Origin: Antedon bifida
Taxonomy: Eukaryota; Echinodermata; Crinoidea; Comatulida; Antedonidae
Assembly: GCA_963402885.1 (NCBI GenBank)
Contig: OY727101.1
Span: 13,402,917-13,466,916 of the forward strand
Direction of reading: 5' to 3'
DNA length: 64,000 nt
The notes below the pieces were generated by a model. It did not search any database. It was not told the origin of the DNA and worked only from the letters and a program-made list of their open reading frames with translations. The first letter of the stretch is position 1, and every line of letters begins with the position of its first letter. Of the stretch, positions 41,901 to 51,620 are shown piece by piece. Position numbers and translations under genes: made by a program.

Positions 41901-44900
41901 ATAGAAACAACTTAGATTAAGAAAGAGGTTATTATAACTAATGATGATGAGTACATTTTATTTTTCTTATATAATTAGATTTTGACGATAGACTCAAAAT
42001 TCATCCTACTGTAGCAAATTAGCAATGTCCTATTAGATTTGTTTTTTATTTTAAAACTACAGTAGTTAATGTTTGTTGGTTGTAATTTTGTAAGAAAAAA
42101 AAATAGCGATACAGTAGGTACTTGAATTTGATTTGCCAATTTCTGTATCATAAAATGCATACATTTTCTATCCCTGGCAAATGAAACTCAACTATTGTAC
42201 ATCTTGACCTTTGAGGTGTTGAAGCTAGCTTATTATGTAAAATAAAAGATCGACACTTTGCAGATTAATTTAAAGTACTCTCAGTAAATCTATTTAGGAG
42301 GTAGGTCAAGGCTTAATCCACGGTGTTGGAAAAGACATTGTTAATAGATTAAATATGAACAGAGCCACGAAGATAAAACACTAAGGTAAAATAGTTCATA
42401 CTTTAATAATGAACTAGAAGTATTATTGCACTGGAGTTAAAATAGTTCTCATTCATACTTTTGCTTTTCACAAATTAATGATATGTGTATGATGCGTTCA
42501 CGTGTGTGTTTTATTTTTTCTCTGTCTGTATGTTTACACTCTCAATCAATTAGGAAGGCTGATCAGCTGCATATGTTTAAACAGAATGTTATTATAATGC
42601 TTTGAATCTCCATGTTTGCACCATGTAATCTGACAACATTGACATTTCACTACACTATTCAATTCTTTAGAATTCCACATTATTTCTAAATTATAAACAA
42701 CCTACAGCAGACAGATACAGTACAGTAGTGCTGTAGGTACAGTAAGGCGTTAGCAATTACCACTCATTTACTGTGATTATAAACAATTAAATAAACAAGT
42801 TATTCATTACATTTACATCGTTTAATGTTTCACTAAATAAAAATAAACAAGTTATGTTTTTTTTCAACCACAGCTGTTTGTTTGTAATGACTAAAAAGAA
42901 TTAAGTCATTTCCAAGAGCTGGAGGACATAGTTAAGGAGTTTATGGAATAACATTGTGTCTAAATAGCCCCATATTTATTAGAATTAATTCTAGGTACTG
43001 TAATACTGTATAAGGGGCTGCTCAGACCTACTGTAGAGTACTGTATGGATCTACTGTAAGTTCATACCATACTGATGATAGGTCTCTGAGCTAGCAAAGT
43101 TTTAACCATCTAAAATGACATGGGTGATTAACCTTAACAAATCTCACCTAACTCAATGCAACTCATGGAAATAAACTGGGATATTTTTACTGTATTAATA
43201 ATAAACATTTTATATGCGTGTCATCTAATAATACCGACAGACTACATTTGACCTTTCAGTGAATTAGTCTCATTCAATTCACTGTGTTTATAATAGCTAA
43301 ATCCGTATAGTAGTATACTGTAGTACTATGTACTCTAGTCTATTGCTATTGACCATGATACGACTTGCTTTGACGTCAATCCTACCTGGCATTTTAACTC
43401 AACAGAATTTATAATGTGAATATGTCATAGCTGCTGAGCTGCTAGCCTACAGTAGATTTCTCGATGTTGGGCACATAATAGGCTAACAGCATAGTTTTTA
43501 GTGTTTGCTATATTGTAATAACAAATGGATAAATCCAGTGGTTATATTCACACACTTACAGTAGGGGAGATATTCCTTTAAATACTACTGTACACACTTT
43601 TAAGGGAGCTATCAGTTGTTCCTTGATGGAGACGAAATAAGACCAATTTTTTTTTAAGGAAAAATAAGGCTGGACAAAAAATTTGTGTTTAAACAAATAT
43701 ATATTACCATGAGTGTACTGTATACTATAGGTAATATTTAACAGTACAGTTGAAAACCTCCTTTGATATATCCATATATTCAAGGAACTACCTTATTGGG
43801 TAGAAGCTTTCCCGAGAAACTAGCGAGGGACAATCCCAATGGTTCTACTGTAGACCAGTTTGCCGACTCCCAATTTGCCGACTGGCTATGTAAATGTGTG
43901 TATCACATAGCCTAGTCGAAAAACCAACGCTTCTTTTTTTTTATTTATGAAAGACATTACAAAATTATTATTGTTAGCAAAATGGGAATCAGCAAACTGG
44001 GAATCAGCAATCTGGGAGTCGGCAAACTGATCTAATACCATCCAATTTAAGCGAAAAAAACTTTGTTGGTTCCCTACGGTGTCCCCTAAACAGGCATTTT
44101 ACTGTACAGTACATTGATAATTTTTTTCTTAAAGTTGTAGGAAATTAAAAATCAAAAATTCAGCAGAAAAAAATCAGCATTTCCTATTGAACTACAAATA
44201 CATGTTAAAATAACACTGCATTATTCAGCAAGAAACACCCATTGCTAGTTGCTTAGCTTTCCAAAGGTCATGGGTTCAAATCAAGTCCGATCGAATCCTT
44301 TATCAGTGACTGAACAACCCTACAGTATGACTAATTATGTCGAGAGCTTTTGAAATTGTGTCGTACAAATTGAACGCAGTTGGTTTTACAGACTTCCGTC
44401 CTTTTCTAGGAATGTCCATGAAAGTTTTATACATAATTGCAATCACAGTAAAAATGCTAATCAGTTCATTCGATTAGATTTATAGTCGATAAGCCAAGTT
44501 TCAATAAATAGCATCATTAGAATTAGTACTTATTGAGTTGTGTCTATGGTAACGCACTTGCACGTCACGTAGAGTACTGTATGCCCATGAAAACACAATT
44601 ACTTACCAGGAAGACGCGCCAAGTGCTCTATTAAATATAGCTACTACGACGGTAACTATTTAGTTCCATTTCGAATAGATAGCAAACAGAGCTTTACTGT
44701 AATTAATAGCCTTTGTACCATATTGAACATTCAAATCATAATTATTACTTACAGTCAAAATTTGCTTGCATACAGTACTGTACTTTTTAATAACGCTGTC
44801 AATTTTATTTTCTAAAATAATATTTCTTAAAAAAAGTTTCTAGGACTTACTCAAACTGTACATGGTGAATATTGAAATGTTTTTAACTCACTGCATGGGT

Positions 44901-47900
44901 TGCATTAAATAATGAAAACTATTATTTACTGTAATTTGTAAAGAAATGGACAGATTATACTGTTTTATTACTTCAAAATCAAGACCAAAATGAAACTGGT
45001 GAAGTACAGTATACACCTGATGATTTAATGTCACTATCATCAAACCAATGGCAAATGACAACAATTTACATTGAAATTGTATACAGGTTCAATTATTTAT
45101 TCAAAACACTATGATTTATAATAGTTAGTAATTTATATTTTTATATAATAATAAACAGTACTGTGTATCTGTAGGTGATATATTTAGAAATGATTTAACT
45201 GGAGTAAACATGTACACACATGCTGGAAATTTGATTTGTAGATGTTCTCAATGACCTTTGGCTAGCTATTCTTATTACACATTACACTTTACTATTATAG
45301 GCACCTGGTTAGGAATATTTCATACTACTATACTGTAGAATACTTAATTGATTCAACTACAGCATGATGCTGAATATGTTTATAGCCTACACATACACTG
45401 TACTGTAGGTCGACGTAGTATTGTTGGCTAAATGATAATTATACATACAGTAGTAATCTCTTCCACAAATATACATTCTGTTCATTTTCAAAATAGTGTA
45501 GAATAAAGTCTGCTAGCTACAGTAAAATATGGAACGCTGTTTACACAACATTTCGACGATATGAATTTTATGATGCGATATGTAAATGAAAAGCATCGAT
45601 ATGAATTGAATGAAATGTTTTGAATAAATTTTTTTTTAAATGCTTTGAAAAGTCAAACTACAGTATTGGCGGCGTATGTCATTCCCTCTGCGCTCCCTTG
45701 GTAGCTTGATCACGTACCGGACCTCTCCGCGTTAGCTTTTCCCCCTGCTTACTAAATGGATACAAGCTCAGGTCTGCTAGGATTTGCTGTAAAGGATCCA
45801 TATTGATAACAGCGGGGAGAGAGAGGAGAAGAGGGTACCAAGGCTTAAGAGGTTGAGAAAAAAAAATTGTGAGCAGGAATGTCATAAGCCCCCAAGACTT
45901 TTCAAAGCATTCAAAACATTTCATTCAATTTAAAACATTTCATTCAAAACATTTCATTCATATCGCGTCATTCAATTCATATCGATGCTTTTCATTCACA
46001 TATCGCGTCATAAAATTCATATCATCGAAATATTGCGTAAATGGCGTTCCATAGTAAATGTTCCTTCTATTCTACAGTATACCCCTTTGACATCGCCTAC
46101 AGTTAGCATACAGGGGCATCAACACTGGGCTTCAATAACAGGGCATCAACATAGGCGTTTTGTTTGGTGTGCGCCCCAGTGTGTGTGTGTAGACTCTAAA
46201 GGGCTAATTGAGGTATCCATCTACAGTATGGTATGTAAATCTATTTATGATATTATGGCATTCATGTACTTTTAATTTAAATGTCCCAAATTTGCTAGTC
46301 TATTTGAAGGTTTTAACTAGATGATTTTACTGCAAAGTGCAAACAAATGCAATCAAAGCAACAATTTATTTATTACAGACTCTTGCTTATAACTGGGTCA
46401 CACTTCACAAATCACAGATTATCATAATTTCAGGATATCAATTTACAAGGCATGGTGTCAATTTTATAGTGCACGTTGCCTACAAACAATAGTGAGGAAA
46501 TTAGCAGATTCTAAACTGTACTGTATACCACTTTCCTGGGGCATAGTGCAGCCTAGTTTCATGCTGTTGCTTGAGGCAGACAATTTTTCCTCAAACTCTC
46601 ATGCAATGCTAAAGTACTATACATGGTATTAATTACTGTAGTTTTGTACAGTAAAAAACAATAATATTCCAATCCAAAAGCAACGAAATGATTCATAAAA
46701 ATTATGAATATTTAAATCATAAAAAGTGAAAAGGGTAAAGATCTGTCGTCAAGTCTTCTGATAACTTAGGAGTTTTACCAAATTTCAATTGATCTCCTGT
46801 GTCCCGCAAAAAGTACTGTACAGTAAAATTTGTTTTGGATTATCTCATTTAGTACTACTACTACTATGCCTCGTTTGAATAACCTTAATAAAAGCAAAAC
46901 CTACAGTAAATACATTGACTGCATTATGCCACATTTGGAGTACACTGGTATGCCCACTGTAGATATTAATGCCATTTATTTTAATAGCCTCCTACAGTAT
47001 ATCTGAGATGTGTTTTGCAAAAATTATAGCACCTATGTGTTATTACCGTAGTTCTACACTTTGATAAAGTAATACTCTAAATATTTCTCTCTTTTTTTGG
47101 ACCTCTTGTATTAATACAAGAGGTAAGACAAAAATGAAATATTATTAGCATTGTAATGAAAGTGGTTTACACAGTATGTACAGTACAGTCTGCTTCTAAC
47201 TGTATACATTACAATATGCATTATGGGTAATTTTTACCAGAAACCAGTTAATTATATATACCTTGCCAGTATTTAACTGACCAACTAAATTGATTCCTGC
47301 CTTTAATGTCTGTACAGTGAGTGACAGTGAGTCTATAACTCATTTACTGTACTCTTTATGTTTCTGTTTATAATGAAAATAATTTAAATGAATCAAATAA
47401 GAACACTTCCTGTTAGTTACTACGCTAATTGATGTTTCTTCAGTAACGATACCAAAACGGTAACTGAGTAGTCTGAACACTGTACTATCCTAAGTACCAT
47501 ATTTGATGTAACAATTAATATTAATGGCTCAATGAAACAATAATATTAAGACTGAAACTAATTGATCGTACTGCATTATTTAAAATAAACAAGGAAGAAA
47601 ACGATGAATTGAAGAATAAACAATAATAAATTACACAATCAAGATCAACTCAAAGAAGAAATTTGAGAATTAAACAGGAAAAATAGGGATTGTGTTAGGA
47701 AGGAAACTAAACGCAGAGTTGGCATATCTCCATTTCAATTTGTATGTGTCAGAAATTGTTACTGTTCTAAGTAAGGACATGACAGTGTTGCAGGAAGAGA
47801 TACAAGCTGTAGGCCAACATGTCTTGTATCTTTAGGCATTACTAATCTACACAAAGGCTGGGTAGGCTTACCCTGGGGACAGAACTTAAAGGTTATCAAA

Positions 47901-50294
47901 TTTAGGCCGATAGTTACATGTACTGTATGGTATCAATCTGTACTACTGTAGTTAGCCTAATACAACACTGATAGAAATGTCAAATGCACAGTAAAAACTA
48001 CAGTAGTGTTGTGTTCAGATACAAATACAGTATGACTGTCATTGCTGCCTTCTTGGCATACTGAAAGGTACAGTATTTGCTTTTACCCTCCAACCACCTC
48101 AATCCTTTATTTGATATGGCATGCACCCTTACATTTCTGAGATACTGTATAGTGCTTGCTCCACTATTCTTTGCAAGCTTGTTTTAGAACATTGCTACAA
48201 CCATTGCATGGTTCTCAAATCTAGTATCTACAGTTAGTATGTAATTCTGTAAAATCTGGACTTCCTCAGAACCATTAAATTATCATTCTCTTCATATACA
48301 GTACAGTAGTAAAACATTTTTCAACATACAGTACACTGTAAAGAAATCCATAGTCCAGACATGCTAGTGAAAAACCTAAAAACTGTCAGTTAAGGCCAAT
48401 TTACACAGACAGTAACGGTTACAAAATCCAATCTCTATAACACTACATTATCACAAACAACATTAAATATGAAATATTCATGTTCTTTAAGTATTAAAGG
48501 TAATGATATTATAAATAATCCAATATGGCTAACATTTTCAGCCATATTGACTGTACATTAATTTGTCTGCTATGCAAAATTATGTATAGTGTGAACTAAG
48601 AAAGATATGCTGCAGTGCAGTGTACTATATAATGTATTACTGTTTCATTAAAAACATATTTTGATTAACAGAAAACGAACACCAATATTGTCAATTACTG
48701 ATACAAAAAAAGTTGTTATATGTCACAATTCAACCCTGTCCATGACTGACTGTACAACCTACTGTACACCTTTATTTTTGAAATTTTGTTTAAAAGAAAA
48801 TTTAATTAGTTAGAATTAAAATCTAACAATTACTTTACTGTATATTTTTTTTGCATAGTAATACTAATACAGTAGTATACTGTAGGGACATTTCCCTGTG
48901 CTGTACAGTAGTGTACAGTACTTTTGCTAAGCACCAGGTAGTACTGTATACAATAGTTAGATAGTTTGGACACGATCAGAATTGTTACCGACTTGGCTCT
49001 GTAATATTTATTGTATTTATCACTCACTACTGGATTAATATACAAGATCAAGTGATTCACAACCACTCACTTGAATGCAGGGATGGAATGATAAGGTCAT
49101 CCCGTCTTTTTTAAATCATGCTTAAATACAGTACAGTGCCTTCCTTTCACTACAGTACTGTAAATAACTTATAAAATACAGTACATGTAACTAGAATCTT
49201 TCAGTTACAGTAAGTACAGAACGTAAAAATCTGTAAAGTACTGTATGATGTACAGTACAGTATCTTTGCTGTACAGTATCTTTGCTGTACAGTATCTTTG
49301 CTATCCAGTATGCCCTTGCATTTACTGTGACACGTAGCACTAGTACTCTAATTATAATTAAGCATGTTTTAATTTAGGCAAAAATGAAATTTCATGATAA
49401 CAACGTGACATGAACGAGTGGAATTAATGTTGCTTAAGGCTTCAATAAGCTAAACAAAAGACTGACAAAAAGCATGTCTTACAAAAACCTAAGGCCAAAT
49501 AAAACAAATGTCAACATTTGAAAACTAACCAGATTATTCATATTTGAAAAGGTTAAATCTGTTACTTGAAATATGCACAAACACACACACATTATAAGTA
49601 ACAGTAATTGTATGAAAATTAAGAATTATATATCTTTTTTAATCTAAATACAGAAACAACATACTGACTTCTATTTTTCTATGCAACATTTCAGCTGCTA
49701 TCAAATTTTACCGTTGGTTATATAACTAAATTCATACTACAGTATTTTAATTGACTCAACATCATCAATACAAGTACCACCATCACCTACAGTACTGTAT
49801 AGTAAAGGGATTGTTTTAGGATGGCAGCCGAACCGTACTGCGAATAGGCCTGTGCTATATAAAAAGCATTGATATCACCGTACACTGTAATCATTTGGCC
49901 GCAATTGCATTAAAGTTTTGGGGTTTTTTTTTTTTTTAATTACAGGAAGACTGATGTGCTATAATAAACCATAGACCAGCACTGTACTAGAGTTACTGGA
50001 GAAAGATTCAAAGCTCAATCAGCTTACAGATGTTACCCTTTCTCACTCTGTCCCAATTGAATTAATTTTTCAGTAAATACAAATGTAAAATAAAGATTTG
50101 CAATTATACAGTTTGTTAATTATGCACTCACCTTTGAGAAGGGGCAGAGGGGTCAATTCCACATTGTTTTTTGTCCTGTATTTTGAAGATCCTTGAGACT
50201 TTTTCTGTTTCCCTTTGCGCATTGACTTTTTAGTAAATGGATCTATCTTGTCAGAAGCTGGTATAGTCGTCGTTGCTACTGGAAGCTGACTCAT
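6929..50294 (-). CDS. PPP2R5E: PP2A B56-epsilon regulatory subunit (complete, 13 coding exons)
   Basis: Encodes a HEAT-repeat B56 subunit that directs protein phosphatase 2A to substrates with LxxIxE motifs. Exons in minus order: 50132-50294, 40138-40334, 30556-30657, 30147-30239, 22772-22902, 18130-18189, 16897-17005, 16342-16395, 14373-14423, 10879-10998, 8608-8735, 7795-7896, 6929-7019. The sum is 1401 nt, giving 466 residues plus TAA; human PPP2R5E is 467. Every junction has GT/AG and matching phase. Diagnostic segments: [10 protein letters not shown] near residue 45, [44 protein letters not shown] and [20 protein letters not shown]. The short N-terminus and the [16 protein letters not shown] tail point to epsilon rather than gamma or delta. 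The LxxIxE pocket residues are all present (see separate entry). Odd: exon 10 deviates from a very conserved segment ([11 protein letters not shown], where the human protein has IQEPLFKQIAK). Identification is very secure; the 5' UTR is unresolved. Confidence 0.97.
7540..7724. mobile_element. TA-MITE family A, copy 1
   Basis: Starts AAGCTCTGTCTACACTATCA and ends in its inverse (TTGATAGTGTTGACAGAGCTT), both bounded by TA. The interior is itself palindromic (ccatatatgg, tgatgatgtcatatcac) with an 18-bp block present three times. Near-complete copy between the PPP2R5E stop and intron 11. Confidence 0.88.
8411..8606 (-). repeat. tRNA-related SINE abutting a splice donor
   Basis: In minus sense it starts next to the PPP2R5E exon 11 donor with a tRNA-like head (GGTTAAACTGC; box B-like GGGGTTCAATTAGACTG). 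It ends with a tail containing GTACAGCGCTTAGAGGTT and GGCGCTATATAA. The same tail, in plus sense, occurs near 57997-58040. Box A is weak, so the family assignment is tentative. Confidence 0.6.
8785..9057 (-). repeat. tRNA-derived SINE
   Basis: In minus sense the head reads GTGGCCGAGTGGTTAAGACA (box A of a Ser/Leu-like tRNA) and about 50 bp later GGGTTCGAGGCT (box B). A body follows with GGTCCAGTGTACACATGTGC. A related body fragment lies at about 32500-32560 (tgtgtacactggacc). The anticodon stem is degenerate, so this is a SINE rather than a working tRNA gene. Confidence 0.75.
9573..9880. repeat. ~107-bp tandem repeat, three units plus degenerate upstream copies
   Basis: Units begin with gagtga(a/g)tttggtg at 9573, 9682 and 9788 and contain agcctagcatt, ttatctagcctgcacagg and ggcaagaa. 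Looser relatives extend left to about 9265. Lies in PPP2R5E intron 10; no coding potential supported. Confidence 0.8.
10327..10449. mobile_element. 123-bp hairpin MITE (family H)
   Basis: TCCCACTAGAACGCAACGCA at the left is mirrored by TGCGTTGCGTCCTAGTGGGA at the right, followed inward by a second matching pair (gagttgaccaat / attggtcaactc). Almost the whole element can fold into one hairpin. GC-rich against AT-rich surroundings, in PPP2R5E intron 10. Confidence 0.82.
12320..12670. mobile_element. TA-MITE family C, copy 2
   Basis: Starts TAAAGATATATTGTCCCCCT and ends GGGGGACAATACATCTTTAA, giving terminal inverted repeats bounded by TA. The interior is nearly identical to the copy at 18388-18738, with only scattered differences over about 350 bp, which suggests recent spread. 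Confidence 0.87.
13487..13512. repeat. poly-G tract
   Basis: More than 20 bases almost all G with one T, in intron 9 of PPP2R5E. Possibly polymorphic in length. Confidence 0.9.
18360..18880. repeat. GAGCATTGTAC minisatellite interrupted by a transposon
   Basis: Short units such as ttgagcattgtactttgagc and attgagcaatgaacattg run from about 18360 to 18880. They are split by the TA-MITE C copy at 18388-18738. The array on both sides allows the pre-insertion sequence to be inferred. Confidence 0.8.
18388..18738. mobile_element. TA-MITE family C, copy 3, inside a minisatellite
   Basis: Same termini as copy 2. Left flank is gcattgtatgt-TA and right flank TA-agcattgag; an uninterrupted unit nearby reads gtatgttaggcattgag. 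That comparison supports a 2-bp TA target duplication, typical of Tc1/mariner-type elements. Confidence 0.87.
19848..20108. mobile_element. TA-MITE family A, two degraded copies in tandem
   Basis: First copy about 19848-19980 with an intact left end (aaagctctgtctacatcaaa). A second starts at about 19985 (ttacactatcaaactttatg) and ends tagtttgatagtgtaaac at 20108. The outer termini at the junction are decayed. Confidence 0.75.
21774..21975. repeat. 25-bp pyrimidine-rich minisatellite
   Basis: About eight units of accctcccacctcctccc followed by ctcttca, spaced exactly 25 bp at 21791, 21816, 21841 and 21866. Strong CT/GA strand asymmetry could allow triplex (H-DNA) structure. In PPP2R5E intron 5. 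Confidence 0.9.
23062..23195. mobile_element. TA-MITE family A, copy 3
   Basis: TA-AAGCTCTGG at the left with a short internal deletion of the TIR, and TTTGATAGTGTAGACAGAGCTT-TA at the right (last 20 bases given by the family TIR). The conserved core atatggtagtgatatgacat is present. Confidence 0.82.
24060..24300. repeat. ATTCAAATTTAT degenerate array
   Basis: Repeated ttattcaaatttatgttt units with drift, almost free of G and C. No gene supported. Confidence 0.75.
25441..26107. repeat. ~235-bp tandem repeat, three units
   Basis: Units start with cggatgacg(t/a)cag at about 25441, 25683 and 25915. They share gttgacgattgcag, caccgatggc and aaaacctaattatagatctt. The third copy is shorter at its end. 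Confidence 0.82.
27290..27605. mobile_element. retroelement-derived remnant with hammerhead-like core
   Basis: Contains CACTGATGAAGGGC, a short loop, then GCCCGAAAGC at 27295-27324, resembling a hammerhead ribozyme core with stem II. A long AT-rich tail ends in ctcataaaatattgttgaaa. No reverse transcriptase is visible. Identity is only a suggestion from shape. Confidence 0.35.
27664..27942. repeat. 23-bp minisatellite (ACCCAAATGGGACAGGTTTG)
   Basis: About ten units of acccaaatgggacaggtttg plus gtt, with 26-bp variants ending gatattt. Open in more than one frame only because units lack stops; not treated as coding. Confidence 0.9.
28115..28252. mobile_element. TA-MITE family A, copy 4 (left end lost)
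   Basis: Begins inside the TIR at agtctacactatcaacgttt, runs through ccatatatggacatgacgat, and has an intact right end agtgtagacagagctt-TA. Confidence 0.85.
28564..28862. repeat. 17-bp minisatellite (TGTCCACTGGCTATGGG)
   Basis: About 17 units alternating tgtccactggctatggg and tgtccactgaatagggg, ending in tgtcccctaaataggaa variants. The variant order is not strictly periodic, as in an actively recombining array. Confidence 0.92.
28937..29028. repeat. 17-bp minisatellite (GTGTTCTTTTGAATGGG)
   Basis: Five to six units of gtgt(t/c)cttttgaatggg just downstream of the previous 17-bp array; same period, related sequence (tgtcc-a/t-aatrggg). Confidence 0.88.
29818..29955. mobile_element. TA-MITE family A, copy 5 (right end truncated)
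   Basis: Starts aaagctctgtctatactatc and keeps the tagtgatatgcacaaatatg and atcatcatgtctatacatgg core. It ends abruptly after gggcacaccacattgttttg without the right TIR. Confidence 0.82.
33340..35130. repeat. satellite array of ~165-200-bp units, split by a transposon
   Basis: Units carry gcatcaatatttgacctttg at 34616, 34780 and 34981, then gtagcaaatgaatacacact and agcattgttttatat. A part-unit (tctgtagcaaatgaataaac) precedes the element at 33475. Confidence 0.8.
33475..34606. mobile_element. 1.13-kb TTAA-flanked inverted-repeat element (family D)
   Basis: Left end AATGGACCTGAAATGGATTT and right end AAAGTCCATTTCAGGTCCATT form terminal inverted repeats of about 29 bp with one mismatch (only part written). 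TTAA lies directly outside on both sides (33471-33474, 34607-34610), and the surrounding satellite units carry TTAA at the matching place. This fits a piggyBac-like non-autonomous element. No transposase frame is visible. It contains two AGGCCTAG motifs near 34185-34225. Confidence 0.72.
35721..35879. mobile_element. TA-MITE family A, copy 6
   Basis: Left end TA-aagctctgtctacactatcg and right end agtgtagacagagctt; intact core atggtagtgatatgacatca. Confidence 0.87.
38428..38571. mobile_element. TA-MITE family A, copy 7
   Basis: Left aagctctgtctacacgatct, right ttgatagtgtaggcagagct; two copies of the caaatatggtagtgatat core. Confidence 0.87.
39350..39485. mobile_element. TA-MITE family A, copy 8
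   Basis: TA-aagctctgtctacatcaaac to tttgatagtgtagacagagc-tt-TA, with the core shortened. Confidence 0.88.
40609..40690. repeat. ~20-bp tandem repeat (GACCAATAGAAAAAATT)
   Basis: Four units of ttgaccaatagaaaaaa with drift at the edges. Confidence 0.82.
41296..41685. mobile_element. ~390-bp inverted-repeat element (family I)
   Basis: Left aagcccgacatacactatag, followed by ggcttgagccaactgg. Right ccagttggctcagcc, followed by gcgcgccgggctt. The arms continue inward for about 70 bp with mismatches (gaataaca / tgttattc). TA on both sides fits a Tc1/mariner-type duplication. An open frame inside (41218-41601) is chance. Confidence 0.75.
43851..44034. mobile_element. 184-bp inverted-repeat element (family J)
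   Basis: Left TAGACCAGTTTGCCGACTCC mirrored by GGAGTCGGCAAACTGATCTA at the right. Each arm also repeats internally (tttgccgact twice; gggaatcagcaa twice). Confidence 0.78.
45527..46055. mobile_element. ~530-bp foldback element with repeat-filled arms (family E)
   Basis: Left arm (45527-45656) reads atatggaacgc, then tttcgacgatatgaatttta and aaagcatcgatatgaattga. The right arm (45895-46055) is its imperfect inverse and is lengthened by aacatttcattcaa units. The unique centre (45660-45890) is GC-richer. No transposase seen. Confidence 0.72.
49250..49305. repeat. 16-bp tandem repeat (GTACAGTATCTTTGCT)
   Basis: Three exact units and a partial fourth (atccagtat). The unit contains the TACAGTA word common in this intron. 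Confidence 0.9.
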
Positions 50295-51620
50295 TTTTCT
50301 TCAAAAAACAAAGTTATGTTACATTTTCACAAATTAAAAAAAAGTACTTATAAAACATGATTAAACATTTATGGAATCTACTACAAAACGATACACTGAG
50401 TATGGTTAGTTTCAGTTTTTGCGGCCAAAAATGTACAAACAAACATTACTGCCGACAGGAATCAATGGGTTTGTTGCCCAATTACCTTACTCCATCATCA
50501 TGCCAAGCATTGACCATCGCTACAGGTTCAAACAAAATGACATGCATGGTTGCCTGTGTATCAGCCTACTAGGCCTAGGGGCGCTAGTTCCGTTTCGCAC
50601 ATGTCATTTATTTCGACTCGAAATTTGTTAAGAAACTTTATCGTGAGTACCACACCTTAGAATTAGGCCTCAAAAATACTTTTACGAAGGAGATCACATA
50701 AAAAGTGACAAATAAATGCTTTAAATTGATGAATTTACAGACGTGTTTTCTCGCGAAACGGAACTAGCGCCGGCCTAGGCCTATTATATAGCCAGCCCCA
50801 ACGAAAATATTACTTGGAGTTTTATAGAAAAATTTACATTTCTATCACCCTCATTTCCATGGATTGCCTTGCCTGAGGTATGCATCCACTTAAATTTAGC
50901 ATAGGGCCTAGGCCTAGAGTCTCGCAAGTCATTCTTGCTCTCCAGAGCACAAACTCACTCTGCTCTGACTGAACATAATAAACTTTTATTTGCCCTTTTA
51001 TTTTAGGCCTAGGCTATTTAGTTTTATTATGCAGCAGTAGTAGTAGGCCTAGGCCTAATAAAAACCACAATTTTACAATTTGTTGGATTTTATATTATAT
51101 TATTCTAGTATTAATATTCATTTTCTTACTATTAATTTTGTATACAGCTTTCCTGAGTAAATTTAATTAACGATAAATTCCAAGATCATGAGCATCTACT
51201 TCGGATGCAATAATAATCCTAGCTTGTTCCCTGGAAGTGAATTGTGGCTGGCCCGAGAGGCTACGCTGGGGACCTTTTCAGTCAGCGACTGCTTCTTGAT
51301 CGCTTTGCAATAACTTAGCCGGCCTCGAAAAATTCCTTTCAGCTCCTCAAAATATATCCGTTTAGTAAACACAGAATTTCAAATTGTAGGCATTTATATT
51401 AGGAATATTCCATATCAAACCTTTACACAATTCAGCTCGTAAATAATGTGTTTAGTTCCAAATTTAATCGTTAATCCATTACTTTCTTTTACCGTCAGGG
51501 TTTTGCTTGTGTTGCTACCCTAAGGTGACCCAAAGTAACATGTGACCTTTTCCTGACGATTTCATTGGATTTACAAAATGACAACCCGGATATTCTGACC
51601 TTCCAAAATAAATGGCGCCC
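50295..51620. promoter_or_regulatory. PPP2R5E: 5' flank of PPP2R5E (probable promoter and 5' UTR)
   Basis: Upstream of the start codon in minus sense. It holds AGGCCTAG palindromes (about 50570, 50770, 50906, 51003, 51043), a MITE at 50580-50771, and a GC-richer block at 51230-51350. That block is a plausible first, non-coding exon or core promoter, but I could not place a TATA box or a 5' UTR splice site with confidence. Confidence 0.45.
50580..50771. mobile_element. 192-bp MITE (family G) upstream of PPP2R5E
   Basis: Perfect 19-bp terminal inverted repeats: GGCGCTAGTTCCGTTTCGC at the left and its exact reverse complement at the right. Both sides are embedded in cctagg-type motifs, so the target duplication is unclear. 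Confidence 0.82.

Larger units (their letters stand above)
40335..50131. other. PPP2R5E intron 1, 9.8 kb
   Basis: No exon recognised. Conspicuously rich in ACTGTA/TACAGT words (tactgtactgta, gtacagtacagt). Contains three single-copy inverted-repeat elements (41296, 43851, 45527) and short tandem arrays, listed separately. Confidence 0.6.

Noticed and set aside
45679..45924. 81-codon minus-strand frame with [11 protein letters not shown], reminiscent of a gag-like start
   Set aside because: Lies inside a foldback element, is short, and has no retroviral or retrotransposon context.
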